Shown here: positions 21,341 to 33,484 of the stretch, piece after piece
Layout: every line of letters starts with the position of its first letter
Position numbering within the stretch: the first letter of the stretch is position 1
Assembly: GCF_035594125.1 (NCBI RefSeq)
Contig: NC_087190.1
Location: forward strand, 9,291,604 to 9,355,603
Direction: 5' to 3'
Origin: Scylla paramamosain
Taxonomy: Eukaryota > Arthropoda > Malacostraca > Decapoda > Portunidae
DNA: 64,000 nucleotides
Program-made: the position numbers and the translations under genes
The notes under the pieces: model-generated
Databases searched by the model: none
Seen by the model: only the letters and a program-made list of their open reading frames with translations
What the model was told of the DNA's origin: nothing

Positions 21341-22672
21341 ATGCCCAAGAAAGGCAAGCAGCAAGCACCACAGCAGGAGTCTTCCCCGAGTCTGCAGGAG
21401 GAAGAAACTGGTGATGTTCCTCCTGAGGTTCCTGACGACACTGACGTTCCTGATGTGGAAGTGGTGAAGGTACAACCTGTTGCTGGGCTCTCCAGGAAAC
21501 GCACTCGGCCATCCAAGAAAGACGTTCAGGACTACCCCTTCAACGACGACCAACTGAGGGAGATAGCAAACTACGTCCAGTTGCATCCAGAGCTCTACGA
21601 TAAGCGGAACGAGAAGTGGCTGAATCCGGCGTGGAAGGAGAGCCTCTGGAAGGACCTGGCCCAAACTTTCTCGGACTGTTCTCACGAGCAGGTGAAGAAG
21701 GTGGTGGACAAGAAGAGAATCGAGAAGAGGGAGAGCAAGAGTGGATCAGCAGCCAGGCCGAGGACGCAGAGGGAGCAGAAGATCGTCGAGGTTTGGGCCT
21801 TCCTGGCAGGTCACATCGCCCACGAAAGTACGCACCCTAGTGATGACTTCGGCAGACAAGGTGACGATCAAGATTCCTCCAGCCATGAGTCTGTCCTATC
21901 GGCCCACTCAATTGCCAGGAGGAAGAGGAAGAAGGAACGGCAGGAGGAGGAACTATCCAGCCCACGATCCACCAAATCTACCCAGGAGAGCAGTGCCATC
22001 CAAGAACTACTCCAGAGTGCACAGCTGCTAGCTACACGAAAACCACCAGTCGAGGGACCTGACGCTGACATCCGGCAGTTTGTTGAATTTATGTACACTC
22101 GCCTGAAGAAGGTTTCCCCCATGCATCATGGAGTACTCTTCTCCAAGATCGCGTACATGATCAGCCTCATGGAGGAACCAGTGATGGCCAGGAGTGCTAT
22201 TAAAGACCCGAGGAGGTTGCTGGATTCTGTGCCCATGCCACTAGGAGTTGCGAGCCCATCGCACCTGTGGCAGCCTCCTGCACCGCCTACTCTTGCTCCT
22301 GCTCCTCCTCCTCCTCCTCCAGTCTATCATCAGCCGCAGTACCAGCAGCCACATTACTCGCAGCCCCAATACCAACAACAACAGTACCAACAGCCTCAAC
22401 AACAACAGTACCAACAGCCTCAACAACAATACCAGCCTCAACAATCAGAACAGCAACAGTTCCCTCAGCAGCCACAGCAGCAGCAGGTGCCCACCCCAAT
22501 ACAGTGGGAATCTATACTCGGCTGTTCACCGTCCCCCGTCAAGACCCTGCAGCACACAAGTACGACCACCAAACTCCAGGGCCAGAAGACGAAATCGCCG
22601 GCGAAAAAGGCCATAATGTCCCCCATGATCGAGACGCCGAAGGGCTACGAGGCGGAGGATAGCGACGAGTAA
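21341..22672 (+). CDS. MADF-domain protein of a PIF/Harbinger-type transposon
   Basis: The frame is open for 443 codons from the ATG at 21341 (context CCAAGATGC). Residues about 65-135 form a MADF/Myb-SANT-like DNA-binding domain: QLREIANYVQLHPELYD, then NPAWKESLWKDLAQTF and a basic helix. Residues about 190-260 are charged and Ser-rich. A short conserved-looking helix block (DADIRQFVEFMYTRLKKV) follows. Residues about 320-400 are Pro- and Gln-rich (PPPPPPVYH, QYQQPQQQQ). In PIF/Harbinger elements such a protein brings the nuclease to DNA and to the nucleus. The partner nuclease gene is convergent at 23729-25008. The frame has no breaks, unlike almost everything else here. An upstream in-frame ATG at 21266 would add 25 residues. 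A polyadenylation signal AATAAA is at about 22727. Confidence 0.85.
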   Translation: MPKKGKQQAPQQESSPSLQEEETGDVPPEVPDDTDVPDVEVVKVQPVAGLSRKRTRPSKKDVQDYPFNDDQLREIANYVQLHPELYDKRNEKWLNPAWKESLWKDLAQTFSDCSHEQVKKVVDKKRIEKRESKSGSAARPRTQREQKIVEVWAFLAGHIAHESTHPSDDFGRQGDDQDSSSHESVLSAHSIARRKRKKERQEEELSSPRSTKSTQESSAIQELLQSAQLLATRKPPVEGPDADIRQFVEFMYTRLKKVSPMHHGVLFSKIAYMISLMEEPVMARSAIKDPRRLLDSVPMPLGVASPSHLWQPPAPPTLAPAPPPPPPVYHQPQYQQPHYSQPQYQQQQYQQPQQQQYQQPQQQYQPQQSEQQQFPQQPQQQQVPTPIQWESILGCSPSPVKTLQHTSTTTKLQGQKTKSPAKKAIMSPMIETPKGYEAEDSDE

Positions 22673-22724
22673 ATGTAAACAAAATAAAAATGTATTGCAT
22701 ATAAAAATATGTTAAAATGTATGA

Positions 22725-22735
22725 AATAAATATGA
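22725..22735 (+). terminator. Polyadenylation signal of the MADF gene
   Basis: GAAATAAATATG lies about 55 bases after the stop codon. Another AATAAA-like word is at about 22683. Confidence 0.5.
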
Positions 22736-22739
22736 AAAA

Positions 22740-23728
<989 letters not shown>

Positions 23729-25008
23729 TTATTGCTCCATCCTTTGTTCGTCTGCTGGTCGTCCTCTTGGATATACCATCCTTTCTTGCCAGGGAACTGC
23801 GCCTGCTTCTGATGCATAGTACAAAGCCAGGTAGTCTCGGACGGCCTTTGCTTCTCTCGTTGGATTTGTTCCCCGTCGAGTTTGGAGGCGTTGCATCAGA
23901 TTTGGTATGTTCCTCCACGATCCATCAATCACGTTATGGTCACCATCTTCGCAGTCGACTTCTTGGGGATGAAAATTTGAGTAGCGGTCCAATATCAGGT
24001 TGTGCATCACATACCCACACATGGTGACAATTTTGACAACTGCAGGTCGTTGTAGCATGGTAGTGCCGAAGACTCTAAATCGTGACTGCAGGAGACCGAA
24101 AGCATTTTCCACCACACGACGGGCGCGAGACAACCTGTAGCTGAAGGTTTTTTCCTCGTATACCTGGGATTGATGTGAGTAAGGTTTCATAAGCCAGGTC
24201 TTGAGGGCGAAGGCATCATCAGCAACAATGTGGAATGGGATTGGGGTGTCGTCACTCGGCAGGAAGCTGTGCTCTGGAAATCCCACTCGTTTCTGCGCGA
24301 TGGCATCGTGAAGGGTGCACTTGAACCAAGTTCCTCCATCACCAGCACTTCCTTCAGCACCTACGTCGACGTACAGGAACTTGTAGTTTGCATCTGCGAC
24401 GGCCATGAGGACAATGCTGTGGAACTTCTTGTAATTGAAGAACAGTGATCCTGCATGCCAGGGCTTCTTCACCCTTCGGCAACTTGATTCCATTCTTCTG
24501 GAGTTCTTGGGCACTTGAGCACCTCAGGTTTGTATATGTCAATTATGGCCTGGCAGACTTTAGGTACGAATCTACAGATGGCGGTTTTGGAGACCCTGAA
24601 GCTGTATTGCAGACTCGTATATGAATCGCCGGATGCCAGGAATCGGAGGGTGACAGCCAACTTCAACCCCACTGACAGGGGCTCTCTCATTCTGGTGGCT
24701 TTTTTGGCGAGGATTGGAGTAAGCCGGTCCACCATCTCTCCGAAAAGTTCAGGTTTGATGCGGAGGAAGTTCTTGTAGCCCTTGGTGTCTTCTCGGTTGA
24801 GCTCCTGCAGCAGGTGGTGAAAATCGCCATGCATCGATCGTCTCGTAAGCCATTCACGGCACCATATTGTTCTGGGTCTTCTTGCTCGTGGCTGGGGTGG
24901 CACGGGAGGTTGCTGTAGACGTCTTCTTCGCAGCAGCAATGCAGCAGCCACCATCAGGATTCCTGCCATCAGTACTTGAGCCTCTTGTCTGTAGTTTTCT
25001 TCCTCCAT
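23729..25008 (-). pseudogene. HARBI1-like PIF/Harbinger nuclease, missing its first catalytic motif
   Basis: The first part (25008-24469, 179 codons) has a basic N-terminus and the helix-turn-helix region of HARBI1 (FHHLLQELNRED, FLRIKPELFGEMVDRL, LAVTLRFLASGDSYTSLQY, TPEEWNQVAEG). It then stops. The frame shifts, and the second part (from about 24466) continues KKPWHAGSLFFNYKKFHSIV, then YKFLYVDVGAEGS, VADDAFALKTWL (second Asp) and SRARRVVENAFGLLQSRFRVF (catalytic Glu). The stretch that should lie between EEWNQVAEG and the GSxFFNYK motif, including the GxxDGKH box with the first Asp, is absent. The family spacing suggests 25-30 residues are lost. Downstream sequence is otherwise open to the stop at 23729. 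Confidence 0.85.
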
Positions 25009-25060
25009 CTTCCCTGCTTGCCAGTCTAGCTTTGAGTGACTTGATCATCATTCCCCACCC

Positions 25061-25068
25061 TTTATATA
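25061..25068 (-). promoter_or_regulatory. TATA box of the HARBI1-like gene
   Basis: In minus sense GGTATATAAAGG lies about 55 bases before the ATG at 25008. Each gene of the cassette therefore has its own TATA element pointing inwards. Confidence 0.6.
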
Positions 25069-25431
25069 CCGCTTGGGAGGCGCTGCAAATATTGGACGCA
25101 TCCTCACAACACCCCGTGACATATCGTGACAGTACATCGGCAACAACCTCGTAATTAATTAAAATGCCTGTGCGACCCCTTTGATCCAATTCTAAGAGAG
25201 CCATACATTTGAAATATGATGGGGCTGAAGCGGTTCTCTTGGCCTTTATCGCACATACACCTCGATCTCCTGTAATCCCAATGAAGACAAAAATACACTG
25301 AAAATTTTCAAAATTAATATAATTCAAGGGGTAGCAGGCACAACTGACATGTATGATGTCCAAAGCTTGCAGAAGAACATCTGGTAAATCTTCGGAAGTG
25401 GTTCCCCTACCATAAAAAAAAAAAATCAAAA

Positions 25432-25553
<122 letters not shown>

Positions 25554-26301
25554 CTTAGAGTTTCAGTTTTCTTTCATATCTATGGAACTGATTATATTAT
25601 ATCTTCAGATGTTTACATTTCATAAATTGTTGTCTTAGAAATATTCAATATGATTCAGTTCTTATCTCCTCCACTGTGTGGCAGAGATTATCTTTTAACC
25701 ATTCTGTAATTACGTAACTAATACATTTTCAGGATAAAAAAAATTATCAACATTTCATTACACCCTGTACATTACAGAAAATTGATATTTAAGAAAATTT
25801 TCAGACAAAAAAAAGTTAAAAAGTGTTTAAGTGAGCGGACAAGGACGTGGACAGCCATCCTTCTTAATAACAAAGTATAATAATATTGACTTATTAAAAG
25901 TGCCAAGGTCCTTACAACTTCATTAACAAAGCCATGACTTTTCCGCTCCCCCAGCACACCATGGGAGGGGTGAAGGCAGAAACACAGGGAGTAGTTGGGT
26001 TAGAGTGTTTGCCTCATGCCCAGGAAGTAAATCCTCTCCCTATATTTATCTACCGCACGCCGAAATAACCTTGAAACCTCCAGTGATTGCACGCACGTAT
26101 TCTCCCTTCGTCTGTCAACAACACTCACAATACTACAAATACTAGGTGGGGCCTGCCAGGAAGTCCCATCCATACCTTCACCAACGACTCGACTCCATCT
26201 CCAGTCCTTGAATAGGTCTGAGCTCATAACGTCGCATTACGCCCAAACACAGGCACTATCCGCTATGGAGGGCGCACCACGAGGCTCCTTGTGCGCTCCC
26301 A

Positions 26302-26303
<2 letters not shown>
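25554..26303. other. Intron sequence without recognised gene
   Basis: The first part is AT-rich. From about 25960 to 26290 the composition is more balanced, and one minus-strand frame is open for 75 codons (26227-26000). I see no family motif in it and no matching splice context for the receptor gene. Confidence 0.55.

Positions 26304-26353
<50 letters not shown>
26304..26353. repeat. (CT)n microsatellite
   Basis: About 50 bases of CT, in the intron between receptor exons B and C. The sequence from 26354 to the end of exon B at 26828 shows no coding signal. Confidence 0.96.
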
Positions 26354-26357
<4 letters not shown>

Positions 26358-26827
26358 TTACAAACTGAGGCATCTGTGGGTCGCCTTGGGCTTTCGGATA
26401 TGATTCCCTGGCAAGTGTCTACTAGTAGACTTGTTCATTTCTGCAAAAATAGTTATTTAACAAAATATACCTGAACCCTCCCATTCAATGCCATGAATAT
26501 AGTGTCATCGATAAGTACTTAATATTACAACGTTGAGGAAAGGGAACAGTATACAGAACTGGGTGCCGAGGCGAAAAACATATGAAATGGCCATTCATTA
26601 CAAAATAAGATTTATTGCTACTTCATGCGGACTGAGTATGAAAATTAAGTTCAAGAGAAATCTAAGGGTGTGCTATGTTTCTTAAATACATAATGAAACA
26701 AAGTACTTGTATACATGTACAGTACAACAAATATAGGATGAAATCATTTATTTTCCATGCAGCCTTCTCCCCATCAAAAATATAAATATATTAATCATTA
26801 AAGTAAAATATAGTAATATAAACTTAC

Positions 26828-27058
26828 TTGCATCTTCCTGTTCACTTCCATTCTGACCGGGTCACTCGCGAAGGTGAAGTACAGGTGGATACTCCCAGTG
26901 GAGGGCTTGATCCCCCACGTCCAGTCTTGCTGCATCAGTAGGTCCTCAAAGGAGTCAATTGGGGGAAGCTTGGTGAGAACGGAAAGATGGGCGATGAGGG
27001 AGGAGCGGTAGGCTGTGCTGAGAACGAGGCTGAACACAAGCCATCCCCCGAGTAAGAC
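26828..27058 (-). CDS. Ionotropic receptor exon B (M3 and first part of S2)
   Basis: This 231-nt exon (77 codons, phase 0 in and out) has acceptor CTACCGCAG|GTC and donor CAA|GTAAGT. The peptide opens with VLLGGWLVFSLVLSTAYRSS, which is the M3 segment of variant receptors and replaces the SYTANLAAFL motif of classical iGluRs. It continues with LIAHLSV, a linker ending in PPIDSFEDLL, and the S2 motif WGIKPSTGS. It joins in frame to exon D (SGR|VLLGGW) and to exon C (RKMQ|YHTLEEG). A long TA tract starts about 120 bases upstream of the acceptor. Confidence 0.87.
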
Positions 27059-27176
27059 CTGCGGTAGTTGTGGTTCATTAAACATGACGAATTAGAAAGT
27101 ACGTGAATACAGTGAGCCGGTTCAAGAGAGAGATGCGTTCACGGATGACCTTAATATCTAACCTGCAGGATATTTA

Positions 27177-27570
<394 letters not shown>

Positions 27571-27639
27571 GGTGTAATAAAGGTTGCGATCCCATCAATG
27601 CCAACCCAAAATGTCATTACACACCTAGGAGATGTGCTG

Positions 27640-29082
27640 AATAATGAAAACTAAATTGTATTCAGGTCAGGAGAATTTTCAGGTCACTTAAACACAGCCA
27701 CATTATTTTCATTAAACTAATTCTTTCACGTCACTTCACTTGTGGGGTGGTCCACCGTCATGAAGGAAAACACAGCTGGGTTAATACAGACTGAAAGAGC
27801 TGTGAAAATTATCCTTCAGCACCTCCAAATAGATCTTCCCATCCCTTGTTTTGTTGACTGACAAAAAAAAAAAAAAAAAAAAAACACCATGCTCGCTACT
27901 GAAAACACCCCATACCATCACGGAAGCTGGGTGTTTCATGCTTTTTACTATGTAAAAAGCATGTACGTGCACAAAGAACGCTGGTTTTCTCGCGCGATCG
28001 GTTGGGACTCGCGCTGGTTTCCGGCGCTGATAAGTGAGCATAAAGGATGCTGGTAATCTGCTCTGACCAGCGCGGGGAGGGACATGGTAGAGTAGTTTTA
28101 TCAGTCATTCGTGATTCATCAGCTGTATAACAAACATGTCAAGCTTATCGTCTGATGGCGAGCTAATATTAGTCGAGAGAACTTAAGCAAAATTGAACGG
28201 GAAAAAAAAGAAGGTTTACATGAAATAAATCGCAAAAGAAGCCAGTATGGAAAATATCATCATCTTTTTAGTGACCTAAAAAGGGATTCGAGAAGATTTT
28301 GAGTATACAAGGATGAGCCAACATACTTTTGACTACATTCTCAAGAAAAGTGAACATCGACGTCCATCCTGAAACAGACGTCCTCTGTGCAAGGTAACGC
28401 TTGTTTATATGGTGTAATTCCTGGCGCTGGTTGGCGCCTGTCGGCGCTGGTTTCTCGAAAGAGAAAACCAGCTTTGTCTGTGCGCGCACCCTAACGGGGG
28501 TCAAACAAGATGTTCCGAACAGGACAATGCACTCGGAGAAGAACACATATATGTACTGCTCAGGGGTTCAGTTCTTATATTTCCTGCAAAAATCCAACCT
28601 TTTGTTCTTCATAGACTTGGTAAGGAGAGATTTTTGGGACAGCTTTCCGGGCACGCATCTTGAGGTCGTGATGGAGTTTCTTGCGGATGGTGCGCTGGGT
28701 GACATTTTTAGCAGTTGTTGATGTTCCTTCTTTAGTTCACAGGATGTGATGAATGGACGTTTTACCACAGTACATCTAACAAATCTGTCGGTCTTTGGGT
28801 AAGTCTTTTTCGATGCTCCACGGATGAGTTTGGGTAGTGGGACTCTATTTTCCCCTAGGCCTTTGTTGAAGGCAAAAATGCGGCAGATGGTTGCTCTGTG
28901 ACGTCCAACACGTGCAGCATCTCGTTGATTTCGCCTTTTTCTTCCTTCAGAACGATGATCTGCAGCTTTGCCATTTTTTTTGTCTTGGCCCCGACATTTT
29001 GAACCTTCAGGTGACAGTTGAGTGGGTGTCCACCAGGATGATAAGAAAAAAAAAATGCAGGCAGAAGACAAAATTCATATAA
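27640..29082 (-). mobile_element. Tc1/mariner transposon relic, interrupted
   Basis: On the minus strand the N-terminal helix-turn-helix is at about 28980-28800 (GRKRRNQRDAARVGRHRATI). Then come KSLLTKSMKNKRLDFCRKYKN (28650-28570) and a decayed first-Asp box (FFSECIVLFGTS, where FSDE would be expected). After an inserted element (27963-28497) the core continues HPASVMVWGVFSS. A T-run follows, then LHDGGPPHK with the second Asp (about 27745-27720) and PENSPDLN with the third acidic residue (about 27690). The terminal inverted repeats were not located with certainty. Many frame breaks are present. Confidence 0.8.
27963..28497 (+). mobile_element. Non-autonomous Harbinger-like element with long terminal inverted repeats
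   Basis: The two ends are imperfect inverted repeats of about 70 bases. Both hold CGCTGGTTTTCTC-type and GCGCTGGTTT words, at 27981-28024 and, complementary, at 28422-28475. The interior keeps a decayed N-terminal Harbinger transposase piece on the plus strand (KYHHLFSDLKRDSRRF, then in another frame FEYTRMSQHTFDYILKK). It splits the Tc1/mariner relic. A 3-bp target duplication could not be fixed because the outer ends have diverged. Confidence 0.7.
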
Positions 29083-29831
29083 AACTTACCTCACAGTCCC
29101 ATGTGGGCTTGACTCAAGTTGACTGACCAGGGCTCTCAGATTTTGTTCACGAAATTTCTTCAGACAACTTAAATAATTTCTCTGAATCAAATTTCCCCAG
29201 ATAACAAGTCAAACATAAACAACGATTATGTTTGCAAAAATTTAAACTACTGCATAATAACATAATACTGTATTGGCAATGTGCAAGAAAATATAGTAAA
29301 CAGTCAGTTACCCAGTAATCTATTTTGCATTTTATATTTGTTTTTCACTTTGATAGTTATTACAATACCAGTATCTATTCATAACATGTATAGTTTCATT
29401 GGAAAGAAAATTATTATTCTGTCAAGCTGGAATAGTGACATAAGAAAAAATTTTAACAAAATACAACCGTATCCTTTCGGCTTTTGTACTCATGTCAGTG
29501 TATTATTATCATTCCTAAAGCATGTAAAAAGAAAAAAAAATCTAATTGACTCTAAGATATTCACCCTCTTTAAGCCTAGAAGCTTCGTCACACTGATCAC
29601 ATTATTGTAACCAAAATCATTTAAGAATTAAAGCCAAATTATTTTCAGTGACAATAATCACCTACTCCCTGATTTTTTTTTTTTTTTTTTTACAATCTTC
29701 ATCAGTGGCTCCAGTTTTTATGTCAATGCAAAATTTAGCCCTTCATCCAGTGACAACTCATGTGTAAGTATTCCTGACAACTTTAAACCATTTTTAATAT
29801 GAAATAAACTGACAAGACATGTTTACAGGGT
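29083..29831. other. AT-rich intron sequence without recognised feature
   Basis: No family motif, no long repeat and no convincing exon were seen. One plus-strand frame (29281-29610, 109 codons) is Phe/Ile/Lys-rich, as expected of chance in AT-rich DNA. A T-run of about 19 bases is at 29672-29690. Confidence 0.55.
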
Positions 29832-32275
29832 GGAGGCAGTAGGCACCTGCCGAAACGATAATTACTCCCATTGAGGTTTAAAGCACCGGATCGGGATTGC
29901 TGTGAACTTATCATTAAACCCAGCTGTGACCTCACTGAACGTTTCCCTTTGTGTCTCACAACACAAGGGGGCAGTCACAGCCGGCCCTCTAAACACAACT
30001 CTCTTCCTCCACACAAAACTACAAGCACCTGCACACCCTTCACTCAAAACTTAAAAATTATCATGACGACTTCTACACCAGCCTCGGAGTCCCCATCTGG
30101 GGAAGGGACCACAAATGTCCCCAGGTCGAAGTGCCCTTCTGACAACGACCCTAAGTGTCTTGACACCCCCCTCAACTTTTTCTTCATTAACTTCTGCAAC
30201 ATTCGCGGTCTAAGGTTTAATTTTCAATCTGTAGAACACCACGTCTCCTCTTCTAAACCTCATCTTCTTTTCCTTACTGAAACTCAGGTGTCTGAGGCAA
30301 CTGACAGTAGCATCTTTTCTGTCCCCTCCTACTTTCTCTATCCTCATTTTCGATCAAAAGCTGGATGTTGCGTTTATGTGCGCAACGACTTAACCTGCTC
30401 TCGTCCCCACGCTCTTGAACCTTCCGAGTTTTCCACCATCTGGTTACGACTACAGAGTCACTCTCGAACTAAATTGATCTGTGCTGTATACTTCTCACTT
30501 AACTCCTCTGCCTATAAGAAATTCTTTGACTACTTAGCTTCCAAAGTGGAGCACATTCTGATTCTCTTTCCTTTTGCAGAGATTTCCATTCTTGCAGACT
30601 TCAATGTTCACCACCAGGTTTGTCTTTCCTCTCCCTTCACTGACCATCCTGCTGAACTTGCCTTCAACTTTACTATCCTCCACGACCTAAAGCAATTGGT
30701 GCAATATCTTATTCATTTTCCTGGCCGTCTTGGAGATTCGCCCAACATTCTTGATCTTTTCCTGATCTCTAATCCTTCTGCTTATGCTGTCACACTCTTC
30801 TCCGTTGGGCTTCTCCGATCACAATCTCATATCTGTATCTTGTCCTATCGCTCCAATCCCTCCTCAGGATTCCCCTAAGCGAAGGTGCCTCTGGCATTTT
30901 GCCTCTGCTAGTTGGGGGAACCTGAGGAGGTATTTTGCTGATTTTCCTTGGAATGACTACTGCTTCCGTGTCAGAGACCCGTCTCTGTGTGCCGAGCGCA
31001 TAAGAGAGGTGATAGTGTCTGGCATGGAGGCATACATTTCTCACTCCTTTTCTCGACCTAAACCTTCCAAACCTTGGTCTAACACAGCTTGTTCTCGTGC
31101 TACACATGATAGAGAGGTGGCCCACAAAAGGTACTTAAGCCTTCCATCACCAGAATCTCATGCACTTTATATTTCTGCTCGGAACCATGCCAAGTCTGTT
31201 TTCCAACTAGCCAAAAACTCCTTCATTAACAGAAAGTGTCAAAATCTTTTAAGATCTAACTCCCCTCTTCACTTCTGGCATTTAGCCAAAAATATTTCCA
31301 ATAACTTTGCTTCTTCTTCTTTCCTTCCTTTAGTTCAACCAGATGGCACCACTGCTATCACATCTATTTCTAAAGCTGAACTCTTCGCTCAAACCTTTGC
31401 TAAAAACTCTATCTTGGACGATTCTGGTCTTGTTCCTCCCTCTCCTCCATCCTCTGACTACTTCATGCTACCTATTAAAATTCTTCACAATGATGTTTTC
31501 CATGCCCTCACTGGCCTAAACCCTCGGAAGGCTTATGGACCTGATGGGGTCCCTCCTATTATTCTCCGAAACTGTGCATCCGTGTTTGCAACTTGCCTAG
31601 TCAAACTCTTTCAGCTCTGTCTGTCAACATCTACCTTTCCTTCTTGCTGAAAGTTTGCCTATATTCAGCCTGTTTCTGTTAATTCTGTACAAGGGCCTTA
31701 TCCGTCCATGTATGGAGTATGCTTCACATGTCTGGGGAGCTCCACTCATACCCCTCTTTTAGACGTAGTGGAATCAAAAGCTTTTCGTCTCATCAATTCC
31801 TCTCCTCTAACTGTCATCAGCCTCTCTCTCATCGCCGCAATGTTGCATCTCTAGCTGTCTTCTACCACTATGTTCATGCTATCTTCCTTTCTGATCTTGC
31901 TAACTGCATGTCTTCCCTCCTCCCGCGACTTCTTTCTCTCAGCCGTATTCTGTCCACCTCTCTAATGCAAGAGTTAACCAGTATTCTCAGTCATGCATTC
32001 CCTTCTCTGGTAAACTGTGGAACTCCTTGTCTGCTTTTGTATTTCCACCTTCGTATGACTTGAACTCCTTCCACAGGGAGGTTTCAAGCCACCTATTCTT
32101 CAATTTTTTTACTACTGTTTTGGACCCTATTCGGGGACCGGCATCTCACTGGGCTTTATTTATTTATTTTTTTATTTATTTATTTATTTTACTTTATTTA
32201 TTTATTTTTTTTTTGGGGGGAGGGGGATTTTTGTTGACCTTGGCCGGTGTCCCTCCTACATAAAAGAAAAAAAAC
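29832..32275 (+). mobile_element. Family J copy with both ends and an internal deletion
   Basis: The 5' terminus is at 29832 and the 3' end near 32275 (GGCCGGTGTCCCTCCTACATAAAAG and A-run, preceded by TTTATTTA repeats). The coding frame runs from the start near 30063 through the endonuclease ([21 protein letters not shown], where the usual Gly of GDFN is Ala; SDHNLISV in a shifted frame). It goes through the linker to TSTFPSC (31650). It then jumps at about 31680 to the C-terminal region (GLIRPCMEYAS-type), so the RT palm with the active site is deleted. A frameshift lies between about 30790 and 30870. Confidence 0.92.
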
Positions 32276-32281
32276 TTAGTG

Positions 32282-33195
<914 letters not shown>

Positions 33196-33484
33196 ACCAG
33201 ATTAAGGTTCCCTTCACAGCTGCCACAACTTTGCGTCATCCTCTTTACATTGCCTCCTGCGCAGCGTAGTGCAGGGCCCGCATTTAACTACACAGGGTCC
33301 TCCTGTGGTGAATTTAATAACGAAGTTGCCACTCTGTATTTACCCGAGCACGGAGAAAGGATTAGCAATTGCCTTAACAGACACTACACACGTTCCACTT
33401 GCTGGGGAAAACTCGTATACGCACGTTCTAAGACTAAGAGGCAAAGCTATGACAAACGAAACACGTCTATGAGAACAAAATATT
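33196..33484. other. Unassigned spacer
   Basis: I recognise no gene. The word CATTTAACTACACAGGG at 33282-33298 resembles CACTAAACTACACAGGG at 39729-39745 in the Gypsy-like LTR, so a small LTR scrap may be present. Confidence 0.4.

Noticed and set aside
25960..26230. Possible additional receptor exon on the minus strand
   Set aside because: No ionotropic receptor motif in any minus frame, and exons B and C already join in phase without it.
29281..29610. Phe/Ile-rich 109-codon frame
   Set aside because: Composition is that expected from AT-rich DNA; no transmembrane topology or family motif worth claiming.
33255..33310. LTR scrap similar to 39729-39745
   Set aside because: Only a 17-base near match; too short to call a separate LTR copy.
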